From: Carex sylvatica
Lineage: Eukaryota; Streptophyta; Magnoliopsida; Poales; Cyperaceae
Direction: 5' to 3'
DNA length: 20,197 nt
Assembly: GCA_964058845.1 (NCBI GenBank)
Contig: CAXKVR010000320.1
Span: 1 to 20,197 of the forward strand
Part shown: positions 9,301 to 19,576 of the stretch, in pieces
How the letters are laid out: the number at the start of each line of letters is the position of its first letter
Numbering within the stretch: position 1 is the stretch's first letter
Notes under the pieces: generated by a model
Databases searched by the model: none
The model's input: only the letters and a program-made list of their open reading frames with translations
What the model was told of the DNA's origin: nothing
Translations under genes and position numbers: made by a program

Positions 9301-10545
9301 GTCTTGCTCTCATTTTCCTCCACTCAAACAAGCCTGAACTAGTAGTCCATGGAGATCTCAAGCCTGGAAACATTCTCCTTGACACCAATTTGGTGAGTAA
9401 ACTCAGCGACTTTGGCATTTCCCGCCTCTTGAAACAACCGGACACCAACTCAACTGCTTTCTTCCAGACTTACCATCCAGCTGGAACATTTGCATACATT
9501 GACCCTGAGTATTTATCAACTGGGATGCTGACACCAAAATCAGACATCTACTCCTTCGGCATCATTATCCTTCAACTCCTAACAGGAAAGTCTCCAATGT
9601 ACATAGCAAAACAAGTGCAAGATGCAATGAGAAATGGGATCCTTTTGTCAGTGATTGATGAGAAAGCTGGGACATGGCCCTTTGAGCAAGCTACGGATTT
9701 GGCAAAGATAGCACTACGATGTGCTGAGTTGTCTAGAAGCTTGCGGCCTGATCTTGTTAATGAGGTGTGGGCAGTGGTCGAACCCTTGATGAAGGCTGCT
9801 TCTACTTGCGTGGAACCACAGAGTCGTGGATCTGAGCTTGGAGAAGAGAGCATACCATCACACTTTATCTGTCCAATAAATCAGGTAATAGTTTTGAAAT
9901 ATTTTATTGGCACCCAATCACAATAGTATATCTAAACCATAATTATAATATTTTTTTTTCTTTTTTATATAAAAGCTCATTTGCTGAATTATTTGGTCAT
10001 TGTCGTGTGTCGATAATCTAAACTGTTAATTTTTTAAAGCCACTTAGGATGACCAATGATTTTTTTTTTTTTCAAATTGCACCATATTTGATACACAACT
10101 TATCGGAATTATAAGTTAAATATCTATATTAGTTTGTACTCCTTCATTTGATAACCCAACCTTTGTTTTTTATGGTCAACAACTCATGTACTGCTTCCCT
10201 GCCCTTCTCCAATTTATAGTGCTTCTGACCTCAATATAATATAGCTTATACTTTATGAAATTAGTTGACTGTTGAAAAATATGGTAGGTATATATAATCA
10301 ACTATATTAATTTGTTACTTTGGTTTCAGGAAGTGATGAAGAATCCTCATATTGCAGCAGACGGGTTCACATATGAAGCAGACGCAATAAAAAAGTGGCT
10401 CAGTAGAGGGCACAACACATCTCCAATGACCAACTTGCCTCTTCCACATCACGATCTGATTCCAAATCGTGTGCTTCATTCTGCCATTCAGGAATGGCTT
10501 CAGAAGCAACCACAATCAATCTATCATACGGTTTCTAGTTTTTGA
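6377..10545 (+). CDS. Gene 1: PUB33-like protein, USP-like region + coiled coil + non-RD kinase + U-box
   Basis: Likely a cytoplasmic E3 ubiquitin ligase fused to a receptor-like cytoplasmic kinase. Exons: 6377-6529 or 6530, 6678-6766, 6956-7092, 7217-7312, 7816-7942, 8206-8292 (or 8295), 8428-8910, 9120-9884, 10330-10545; about 717 codons. Residues 1 to about 160 are the USP-like region; about 205-330 form a Lys/Glu-rich coiled coil. The kinase begins at GEGGFG (355-360), with VAIK Lys375, Glu391 as likely helix-C Glu, HGDLKPGN (Asp470, Asn475), DFG Asp488 and DPE at 519. HGD instead of HRD makes it a non-RD kinase. The U-box spans about 636-709 (FICPINQ, then GFTYE), split by intron 8. All junctions from exon 2 onward keep frame. 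Intron 1 does not: relative to gene 2 the donor lost a G, so a GT donor at 6530 gives a frameshift and a stop at 6717-6719, unless an acceptor before 6695 is used. Coding capacity is otherwise intact, so a working or a recently disabled gene are both possible. Confidence 0.85.
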
Positions 10546-10633
10546 AGTTTGTTAAGACTTGGCGCACACTTGTTAATTATGCCAGTCCCTTCATTTCTCT
10601 TGCTTTGAACTTGCAATTGTGTTTGAGTTCATA

Positions 10634-10639
10634 AATAAA
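10634..10639 (+). terminator. Polyadenylation signal of gene 1
   Basis: A canonical AATAAA lies 89 bp after the gene 1 stop codon, in AT-rich sequence with T-rich runs following. It fits a short 3' UTR. Confidence 0.6.
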
Positions 10640-10751
10640 GCCAAGTATATATGCAAGTATTTTTCTGTCTTTCATAGTGAAATTTTCTCGTTCGATGTTT
10701 TTTTCTTTTGAGAGTTAATGGAAAATTTTCCACTAAGATATATTGATATAA

Positions 10752-10985
10752 AAAATTATTTACAGGTGTGTTACTTGGATCAAGTGACCCTTGTAACCGT
10801 ATTTGAACTATACTATAATTTTTCTATTAACCATGTTTGAACTATACTGTAATTTTTCTATAAAGTTATTTACAGGTGTGTTACTTTCACATTCGATGTT
10901 ATTACTTGCAAACAAGAAAATTCAATTTCAATTAACTATACTGTAATTTTTCTATTAAGCTCAACTATATTGTAATTTTATCCAA
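10752..10985 (+). repeat. Short direct repeats downstream of gene 1
   Basis: TTATTTACAGGTGTGTTACT occurs at about 10757 and 10865. A second motif, AACTATACTRTAATTTTTCT, occurs at about 10806, 10840 and 10934, with a shorter version at about 10963. The last two also occur downstream of gene 2 (about 18425-18475), so part of this repeat predates the duplication. Confidence 0.7.
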
Positions 10986-11128
10986 ATATTTGAAGTAACA
11001 ATTTTTGACATGATAATTTTGACATTTTTGTAAATAACCGCTTCAAAATATTATTATACATGTGTATCATGCATATTATGGTGAGATTTTGTGCAGCATT
11101 TAGCATAAAAAATTTAGACGTTTCACAA

Positions 11129-11154
11129 TATATGTATATATATATATATATATA
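11129..11154. repeat. TA microsatellite
   Basis: ATATATG followed by about ten TA units. It sits at the point where similarity between the gene 1 and gene 2 3' flanks ends, so it may mark the edge of the duplication unit. Confidence 0.85.
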
Positions 11155-11968
11155 GAGGTTGGCTAAATGTATATATGTATATGTATGCAATTTGAAGCAT
11201 AACACATCTCTCCAACATTAACAGTCTGTCAGCGAGCTTGCACTCGGGCTGTCAGATGCACCTGGGGTAACAGCTCAGGTTGCAGCTTCACCGACCCGAC
11301 GTTCTGTCGGCTAAATCAAGCAGCAGTATCAGACGAACCAGCTATTTCAACCCGCTAGACTCTTGGCAAGTTCAAGGAATTTATATCATCTAACCAGGGG
11401 CGTAGTCAGAAATTGAAAAGACAAATTAAAAATCATGCCAAACATTTTAATTAGAAATTATGGAGAACTAATAAATAATAACACGGATCTAAGTTCCTTT
11501 TCTATGAGAGATCTAAAGAAAGCTACTTTTCTTTCTACAAAATCACAAAAGTTGGTTGCATAAAATCTCTCGATTCATTAAAAATTTAGATACCTAACAC
11601 TTTCAAAATGAACAACTTAGTAGAAATAAACAACAGCGCCGTCAATTACTCCTTTGTACCCTCTTGATCGTCGTCAAAATGCTCAAAAGAGACTGTAGAC
11701 CGATTTTTTTTTGTTTGACGGAGGGTAGTTTTGTGGAATTCGTATCCTCTGCATTAACTAAAATAAAAAAATAAAAAATTTAGTTAATGCATCCAGATCA
11801 TCTGATTTGCTTTAAAATTTGTTCGGATTAGATTTACAATAATATTAAAGTTAACTCAAAAGATGTTCTTTTGAGTTAATGTAGACGATGCGGACTCAAT
11901 TTTGCGAGGGTTGAAGATCTACAGTCGAAAATGAGGCAAGTCTTTGAGAACGATGAAGGAGATAAGAT
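11155..11968. other. Spacer between duplication units; GC-rich island and transposon-like ends, no gene
   Basis: A segment at about 11220-11380 is much richer in G and C than its surroundings. After an AACATTAACAG acceptor-like site it has a 30-codon open stretch (about 11220-11310) ending in TAA, which I do not recognise. CAGGGGCGTAGTCAGAAATT at about 11395 resembles a terminal word common in plant transposons. The rest is AT-rich with no supported frame. Confidence 0.4.
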
Positions 11969-12180
11969 TAGGGGTGTAAATGGAGCGGATAATACTAATA
12001 TCATATCTATATCCGCCTTTCAATGAGAGGATACAAATACGAATAGTAAACGGATATCAAAATTTAAAATCAAATATGCTTGAAACGAATACGATACGGA
12101 GCAAATAATTTACGAATACGGATACGAAACGAATAATTGCTGGATAATTGAGTTATACACTTTAAGATACAAAAGAGTAT
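11969..12180 (+). mobile_element. Probable hAT-type non-autonomous transposon fragment
   Basis: It begins with TAGGGGTGTAAATGGAGCGG, a terminus typical of hAT-derived elements in plants. It continues with the characteristic series of GGATA, ATCCG, ACGAATACG and CGGATACG words. No matching right terminus (TTTACACCCCTA) was found before gene 2, so this is a fragment or has a decayed end. Its right boundary is uncertain. Confidence 0.45.
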
Positions 12181-12559
12181 CTGATTATTGTCTTGGAACA
12201 ATAGCTAAAATCAATTTAATAGAGACTGAAAACATATTACATTTACGGACTAAAGTCTTGAATAGAAAAAAAAATAAAGAGTAGAGAAATGGAGATAAAA
12301 AGAAAATAAAATAGTGTTATTGTAGCACCATCACTAATGAAAAAAAAGATTAAATTAAAAATCATATCGTATTATTATTTATCTCACAATCAAAACTGAA
12401 ATAAATATGAGATAGTTATATAACAACTTCTATTTCCCAAATATGATACAATCCAAAAAAATATATATATATTATATTTTATGGATACAGAAGCGATTAA
12501 CCCAAACTAAAATTTATGGAGGCCCAAATGCAGAAGAATACATTCTAGGCCTGTACCAA
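12181..12559. other. AT-rich spacer; nothing identified
   Basis: No supported reading frame or repeat beyond A/T runs and a short TA tract near 12461-12475. Similarity to the gene 1 upstream region starts at about 12560. Confidence 0.4.
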
Positions 12560-12945
12560 AGAATGAGACAACGATGGCGTCTCCTTGACCGTTGACATGG
12601 GGGGACTCGAGTCGTCGTCTCGTCTTTCCTCCCCCGACCCTCTCTCTTTTATAGTCCATATCTTCTGTTATTCCTCAGTAATAATACACTTGTACTATTA
12701 AACGTGACCTGTTCGATCTAATGTAAACGGGCGTGATCGGTTTACCTTTCTGACATACTACTTATTATTGCAGACCTTTTCCTTTCCCTTTAAAAGATTC
12801 TAATCCATTATCAAAACGAAGAGGCCCCAATCAAATCAAATAACCTTTCTTCAAAGAAGGTTAGTACCCAATGACCAATGGGACCTTTTCTTGTCCCCTC
12901 TCTCGCTCCAATTATTACCCACTAAGAGGTTTGTCAAGGTCTAAT
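12560..12945 (+). promoter_or_regulatory. Promoter region of gene 2
   Basis: Collinear with the gene 1 promoter but without the 103-bp foldback. TTGACCGTTGAC at 12585-12596 holds two adjacent W-box cores, the WRKY-factor site common in defence-responsive promoters. ACTCGAGTC is at 12604-12612 and CTCTTTTATAG at about 12645-12656. The conserved 40-bp block is at 12701-12740. Transcription probably starts between about 12940 and 13030. WRKY control is inference from the motif alone. Confidence 0.55.
12701..12740 (+). promoter_or_regulatory. 40-bp promoter block conserved between the duplicates (gene 2 copy)
   Basis: Counterpart of 5221-5260 with four differences. One of them weakens the inverted repeat: the left arm is ACCTGTT here and the right arm AACGGGC. 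Confidence 0.5.
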
Positions 12946-13400
12946 AAGAGGGTGTCCATCCATAAGAGTTAGCATTGGCTGTAGTTGACCTCACCAGAAG
13001 CTCCGTTGCCCACGTAGAGATGTTATAGAGATTAAGGTGACTAGGTGAGTTGATTTGTGCGATTTGTTTAGAACCAGTTTTCTTTTTCTCAGTATGCTGA
13101 TCTGTTTAGTCATTTGTCAGTCTGAGATTCCTTGTGACAAGGGGTAAATGCCTAATAGCAAAATTAGAACAAATTGGTATTATCAATTAAATTTACTGAA
13201 CTTAAACACATTTATAACGTTTTTCCCAAAAATGAAAAGAAAAAAAAAATTGAAACTCCAGTTATATACTCTGGCGTCATGGCTTAGTTGGCATTTATTT
13301 GTTTGAAAAAGAAAAAAATTGAAAATAATTGGCTCTATGAACTTAACAATTTCTTGTTCTTTTTAATGCTTCTGATCAGGTTGCAGCTAGTTGAGTTTTG
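12945..13400 (+). other. Gene 2 5' UTR with an intron
   Basis: The non-coding first exon most likely ends at 13044 before a strong donor, TAG|GTGAGTTG. A second GT follows AAG at 13036. The acceptor GATCAG is at 13374-13379, and the UTR continues to the ATG at 13401. The intron is about 335 bp, against 781 bp in gene 1. Confidence 0.6.
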
Positions 13401-16400
13401 ATGGCAGCACAGAGTAATGCAGATAAGGTGTTTGTTGCATTGCCCGAGACATATGAGGATGGGTTATCTGCTTTGTCTTGGGTTTTAAGTTATTTTCCTC
13501 AGGATAAAACAAAAATCATCATCACTAATGTCGTGGTTTCACCTTTCAAAGAAGGTTAGTACCTTGGATCTCCCTGCTGAGCATTATAAATTACTTTAAT
13601 TATCTTTTCATAATTGTTTTACTGTTTTCCAATTGTAACTTTAGTAAAGAAGTTATATTAGTTAAACTTTGCCCTGTATATACTATTTTCATTTGAAGTA
13701 ATCATATCAGAGGCAAAGAGATTTCAAATTGTTGTATACTGCCAATGCTGATTGTGTACAAAACTACGTCAAACAGAATTATATGACCCTAGGTCTTGGA
13801 TGAATGAGAGGGACAAGGTAGAATCAGTTCTGAACAAGTACCTTTCACACTGTGCTGCATACAAGGTGCATTGTACCTTTTTACTTTGTTTTCCATGATT
13901 TTTCTTTTTAAATTCTGCCCTCTACTAGACGAAATTGCTTTCATTTCAACTCGTGTACAGCTTTTTGTCCTCTTTTGTTTTTCATCAAAAGAGGGATTTG
14001 AGAAGCAGAATAATAGCAATAGACATTTTGTTTTTCCTTTTGTTTACAGTTTCGAGCTGAGAAATTGGTCCACATGGCAGACGATATTGCTGAAGGAATT
14101 GTACAAGTCATTGCACAGCATGGAACCAAGAACCTTGTCATGAGATCAGCTGCAGATAGGTACTGACACGAAATCGTAGATATATACCTCTGTGTTAGTA
14201 AAGGGGATTAGTTAGGTAGTATTGAGATTGACCCATAAAATAATTTGGACTACAAATTTCGTCTAAAATTGCAGTGATATGATGAATCTTGCATCTGAGA
14301 CAGCAAACAGAGTGATGCGAGAAGCAAATCTTTCATGCAAGCTTTGGTTTGTCTTGGGCAGAAACCTTATATTCACTAGGTATAATTAACCTTTAAATTA
14401 ATTTCTTCTGTATTTTGATTTGATAGTTGTAAATTGTTTGATTCAAATCAACATGCTCAAGATGATGCTTTACCGTGCAATTCAAATCAAAATGAGGATT
14501 TATGCATCAATCAAGCTTATTTAAGGTTTAAACATATAGCCTCCCACACCCTCCCCTTTCGTCTCAAAAAAAATGAAAGGAAAAGTCCACCACCAGCACC
14601 CAAAAAGGCAATTGACAAGTGTCGCCAGCTTGGATCTGGTGCATTCCATATCGGTCAGTATGTACAAATACATGGGCGGTATGGTATAACTTGTTGTTTT
14701 CTTAATCATTTAGTTCTTACTATCTTTTCAATCTGCTTCTGCTCTTTATACTCTTTTTCAGACTAAATTTTTTTTTATCTGAATTTTGAATGAGCTTTCT
14801 TATAGGGAGATGAACTCACATAACTTGACACCAGCTCCAACATCTGAAGTGAGGTTCCATAGGAATGGAGGAGCTGAGGCATCATCAAGAAGATCTACCA
14901 GATCAAATAATGAGTTCACAACTGAAGAGGTGATACTGCCATTTTTTATGTTTCATATTACTCATTGTTTAGAAAATGTCTGTCGGTTCACTTGAGGTCT
15001 CATCTTTGCAATCCAACTGTGACAGTATTCTGAGACCATAAGAGGGAACCTTTTTATTTTTATTTTCTGAAAATATAGACAGTACAATGTTATGAATAAG
15101 ATCACAAGCATAGTGCCCTTCTTGAGTTTCACAGCGTGCATTGAACTACCTGAAATAAACCTGATCTTTCTGTATGTTTTTGTTATAAAACGTTCTCATT
15201 AAGATAAGTTTTTTGCTATTTTGATTGAGATTTCTTTTCCTAGTGAGATATTGATGTAGATGCTTCTTTCATTTAGATGCTTCAGGAGGCAACCGTGAAA
15301 GCTGAAAACTTTGAAAAGACAGCTGAAGACATTTTTGGGGCCCACAAGGAAATGGCCCACCTAGTAGTAATGACATCAAGACTTTCCTCCTAATATTTCT
15401 ACTTTTAATTGTAAATTACTGCTTAATATAAGACTTGAACTTTACAGAACAAGCTAGCAAAGAATTTGCAGCAAAAAGAGCAAGAAATGAGAGAGCTTAA
15501 GGATATTTTAAAGAGGGAAAAGCAAGAAAAGGATCAGTTAAGACGAGAAATTGAAGAGAACGGGCATGATGAACTCCTACGCGAAACAATTGAACAAATC
15601 ATGGAAGAGAATGACCTCCTCAGAAGCCAGAGAGATGAATATTTCAACCAGATTCAGGTCGCAAATGAGAGGAGGCTTGCATTGGAAAAACAAGTTTCTA
15701 ATTTTGAACTCGTTATCAAGGATTTGAAAGTTATTTCTGGATCAGGTGGGGACCGCATTGACTCTTTACAGGATGATCTATACAATCTGCAACAAGAAAA
15801 GGATAATTTGATGAGAAAAGTCGAAGAATTATGCATACAAAAAGAAAATATGCATTACGGCTCCTCCTCTACGGCAGTGAACTCTGAGATTTCCTTGCAA
15901 GAACTGCAGCAAGGAACCCAGAATTTTAGCGAATCATTGAAGATCGGAGAAGGTGCATTTGGACCTGTTTACAAAGGTTCTTTTCGTCGAACCACAGTAG
16001 CAATTAAGTTGTTGCGTTCCCAAAGCATACAAGGCAAATCACAATTCCAACAAGAGGTAAATTTTATGTACAGTAATAGAAATTAAGGTTCAGAGAGAAC
16101 CTGAGTATGGCTGAATTAAGTTATCCATTAAGTGCAGAAAAATACATTGGATGCTATTCTAGGGTAGCATCTACAATGGTGATCCTTGATATACCCTAAT
16201 TATATGTTAAATATAACCTTGTTAATTTTAGTTAAAATATTTTGAAGATTTTTTCCTTAATTAATTACAGATTACCATCCTCACTAAAGTGAGGCACCCA
16301 AACCTAGTTACCCTCATGGGAGCCTGCTCAGAAGTATCGGCCCTTGTATATGAGTACTTATCTAATGGCAGCCTTGAGGACCGTCTGACCTGTGCCAACA

Positions 16401-18299
16401 ACACCCCACCTTTGACATGGCAGGCCCGCACACGCATCATCGGTGAGATCTGCCTCGCTCTCATTTTCCTCCACTCAAACAAGCCCCAACTAGTAGTCCA
16501 TGGAGATCTCAAGCCCGAAAACATTCTCCTTGACACCAATTTGGTGAGTAAACTCAGCGACTTTGGCATTTCTCGCCTCCTGAAACAACCGGATACCAAT
16601 GCCACGGCTTTCTTCCAAACAATGAATCCAGCTGGAACATTGTCATACATGGACCCTGAGTATTTATCAACTGGGATTCTGACACCAAAATCAGACATTT
16701 ATTCTTTGGGCATCATTATCCTTCGTCTTCTAACAGGAAAGCCTCCAATGAATATTGCCAGACAAGTTGAAAATGCTATGAGAAACGGGATCCTTTTGTC
16801 AGTAATTGATGAGTCAGCTGGGACATGGCCCTTTGAGCAAGCTAAGGAGTTGGCAAAGATAGCCCTAAGATGTGCAGAGTTGTCTAGAAGCGTGCGGCCT
16901 GATCTTGTTAATGAGGTGTGGGCAGTGGTAGAACCCTTAATGAAGTCTGCTTCTACTTACATGGAACCACAGAGTCGTGGATCTGAGCTTGGAGAAGAGA
17001 GCATACCATCACACTTCATCTGTCCAATAAATCAGGTAATAGTTTTGAAATATATAATTGGCACCCAATCACAATAGTATGTGTATACCATAATTATTAT
17101 GTTTTTTTATTTTTTAGAAGCTCGTTAGGTGTTTAATGAAGAAATAAGAGTCTGTTTAACCTAACTTATATTACCCCAACTTTGATGCCTTATCATGACC
17201 ACAACTCATATTTGCATTAATAATTCAAAATTTTAATTCCAAACAAGAAATTTGAAAGACGGATCTATTGTGATCATTTTGCAGCATTGATATTTCCACG
17301 AGTTCATTTTTTGCAAAATGAACTCAAAATATTTTCAACTTGAATGCATTACTCTTAAGAAATTACAAGTTCAAAGGTTCACATTTGCATTTGAAATTTA
17401 AGTTTTGATTTATTAATGAAAAAAAAAATGTTGTGGTCATGAATCATGACTCATGATGGAGCTCCAAAAGTTGATGTTCTTGGATCCCTCCTCAACTTAT
17501 ATATGGGAAGCGGTATATTGACGGTCATATCAATTATTTAACCACAACAACCTTAAAAGGATTATCACGATATATAAGGTAAAATTGTAGTGATGTTTTC
17601 TATAATTTTATATATGTTGTGTATAAATTTGAACAAAGAGTTCATTATGGCTTTGCTTGGGTGCTACAGTTCTTTTTTTTTTCCTCCAAAACAAATTTAA
17701 TTGAGTTTGGAATTCATTTGGTGATTGTCGCACGTCAATAAATCTAAACCATTAATTTTTCAAACCACATAGGATTTTCCAATGATTTTTCAAATTGCAC
17801 CGTATTTGATATCTGATTACCTGAATTATATAAAAAATATCTATTATGTACTCTTTTTCCATTTTGATAAACATTTAATCGATTGTTGCAGTTATCAAAT
17901 AAGTTTATTGTCGATGTAAACCATCCCGAGCAGCTTTTGTTTTTTAGTGTCAACAATTCTCAAGTCCATCCACCCAGTAAATTCCAGTCCATCCACTAAC
18001 TCAACCACATCCCTCCCCCTCTCCAGTTTGTAGTTTTTCTGATCTCAATAGCTTTTACTTAAAATATAGAATTTGTAATTAAATCTAATTTGTTACTTTG
18101 GTTTCAGGAAGTGATGCAGAATCCCTGTATTGCAGCAGACGGGTTCACATATGAATCAGACGCAATAAGACAGTGGCTCACTGGAGGGCACAACACATCT
18201 CCAATGACCAACTTGCCCCTTCCACATCGCAATCTGATTCAAAATCATGTGCTTCGATCTGCCATTCAGGAATGGCTTCAGCAGCACCCACAATCTTAA
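13401..18299 (+). CDS. Gene 2: PUB33-like protein, USP-like region + coiled coil + non-RD kinase + U-box
   Basis: Likely a kinase-linked E3 ubiquitin ligase: the U-box recruits an E2 enzyme, and the kinase may control substrate choice or ligase activity. Exons: 13401-13554, 13777-13865, 14050-14159, 14275-14379, 14806-14929, 15277-15363 (or 15366), 15448-16056, 16271-17035, 18108-18299. All junctions are GT-AG and in phase, giving about 744 residues, near the usual family length. Residues 1 to about 153 are USP-like, without a recognisable ATP-binding glycine motif. About 200-355 form a charged coiled coil. The kinase has GEGAFG (390-395), Lys410, HGDLKPEN (Asp505, Asn510), DFG Asp523 and DPE at 554, and is non-RD. 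The U-box is about 671-742 (FICPINQ, then GFTYE), split by the 1,072-bp intron 8. The ATG aligns with gene 1's. Kinase-exon protein identity with gene 1 is about 90%. This appears to be the intact copy. Confidence 0.92.
17193..17442. mobile_element. Foldback element inside intron 8 of gene 2
   Basis: TCATGACCACAAC (17193-17205) is the exact reverse complement of 17430-17442. Imperfect pairing continues inward through ATTAATAA-type sequence. At the centre, GAGTTCATTTT (17300-17310) and AAAATGAACTC (17315-17325) form a perfect 11-bp hairpin with a 4-nt loop. Gene 1's intron 8 lacks about 600 bp here (roughly 17125-17710), which supports insertion. A foldback or MITE-like element is the likely nature. 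Confidence 0.6.
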
Positions 18300-18580
18300 T
18301 CTATGATACGGTTCAAGTTGTACTGAAGTTTGTTAAGACTTGGTGCGCACGCTTGCTATTTCTTTCCCTCTCTTTAGCTTTGAACTATGTTTGAGTGACA
18401 AACAGTAAAATTTAGTTTACATCAACTATGCTGTAAACTTTTCTATTAAGTTCAACTATATTGTAATCATATCCAAATATTTTTTAAGAAACTCAAATAT
18501 AATGGTATTATGTAATATTAAATATGCTGAGATTTTGTGTAGGAGACTAGTACTTACTAAACAATTTAGACATTTTTACT
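18300..18580 (+). other. 3' flank of gene 2, homologous to that of gene 1
   Basis: GAAGTTTGTTAAGACTTGG, the ACTATRYTGTAA repeats and GAGATTTTGTG appear in the same order as downstream of gene 1 (10546-11125). No AATAAA was found near the stop, so the polyadenylation site of gene 2 is not assigned. Similarity fades near 18580. Confidence 0.5.
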
Positions 18581-18890
18581 GGTAATTATTATAATACTCC
18601 TTTCTACAATATTAAAGCATTACTTAAATTGCAGGTCATCTGTGCGTTCACTCACATGAACATAGTTTCTTGTATCAAAATCATCAAACAAGTTTAATAC
18701 GCAAGTAGTTTTCTTTGGTTTCAGTGAAGTTGGAGTCGGAGCCATTTAACTATTCACTCACATCTTATGTTTTAAATCTGTGAATTCTCGTATAAAGAAT
18801 ATTAACTTTGCAACTAGATCAAAAAAATCTTCTTCTTACAAATAGTTTTCCTTGAAAGTACGTGGGTTCGAATAATGGTCACTTCTATTT
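18581..18890. other. AT-rich intergenic DNA; no gene seen
   Basis: No coding frame or repeat family is supported between the end of the duplication unit and the start of the retrotransposon remnant. Confidence 0.4.
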
Positions 18891-19046
18891 TGTTACGTTT
18901 TCTAGAATTTGAGAAGAGAAAAAGAGCAAGCGACAAAGAGATAACTAAAAGTTAATTTAATTAGACTTAGTTATCTCTTATGACAAAAGTCTACATATTA
19001 AAGATACAAAGTTCAACGGGTCCGAATAGCAATTTTGGGTCAAACA
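18891..19046 (-). repeat. Probable 3' LTR of a Ty1/copia element
   Basis: On the minus strand it would start TGTTTGACCC at 19046, directly after a purine-rich stretch (AAAGTGGAGATTATTA, about 19047-19062), and end AACA at 18891. Terminal TGTT/AACA, the length of 156 bp and the position next to the RNase H end fit a short copia LTR. An internal inverted repeat, AGAGATAACTAA / TTAGTTATCTCT, lies within it. The left boundary rests on the terminal motif alone. Confidence 0.5.
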
Positions 19047-19152
19047 TAATAATCTCCACTTTGAATCAAATTGTATCTACAACAAACTAAAACATAAAGC
19101 AAACATAAAGATACACTAGCAACATGCTAAAAACAAAACTAGCTCAAACTAG

Positions 19153-19412
19153 TTAGAAACAAACCAATACTAATCTTGAACAAAGCTTGAACTCTGCAAT
19201 TGGAAGAGGCTTTGTGAGCATATCGGCCGGATTCGACTTGGTACCAATCTTCTTCACGGCAACCTTGCCTTCCGAGATCACATCTCAAACAAAATGGTAC
19301 TGAATGTCAATGTGCTTCGTCTTCTTATGATACATGCGGTCCTTGGTCAACTGTATCGCGCTTTGGTTGTCACAAAACACCATAATATGATCCTTGAAAG
19401 AAGACATCTCAC
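19153..19412 (-). pseudogene. Ty1/copia polyprotein C-terminus (RNase H end), decayed
   Basis: Reading the minus strand from about 19410 down to a stop at 19155-19153 gives typical copia RNase H motifs: VFCDNQSAIQLTKD, then KTKHIDIQYHF, then NPADMLTKPLP. In a live element this domain degrades the RNA of the RNA/DNA hybrid during reverse transcription. A TGA stop interrupts the frame at 19287-19285, right after the HF of the conserved KHID(I/V)xYHF segment, and the reverse transcriptase part is missing. The upstream side is cut by another retrotransposon LTR starting at 19413. Confidence 0.85.
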
Positions 19413-19576
19413 TGATAAGCATAAATTATATACACATTTGATCTAGACTTTATCATAAAACAACCTCAAATATCTTGTATTTATAATATAAAGTGATTAA
19501 AATACACCTGGAATCAAGTTACTGCGGTTATTTGACTTTTCATTGCAGAAAATGATGAAAAATGGTGAAAATACAC

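Noticed and set aside
9110..9448. Minus-strand open frame of 112 codons, with a longer counterpart at 16261-16698
   Set aside because: Both lie antisense to the kinase exon and are similar only because the sense exons are. They have no homology of their own.
13871..14143. Plus-strand open frame of 90 codons and its antisense partner at 13941-14141
   Set aside because: It spans intron 2 and reads exon 3 of gene 2 in the wrong frame. The correct frame gives the conserved EKLVHMADDIAEG segment.
14434..14766. Plus-strand open frame of 110 codons
   Set aside because: It lies wholly in intron 4 of gene 2, and the homologous intron of gene 1 has no matching open frame.
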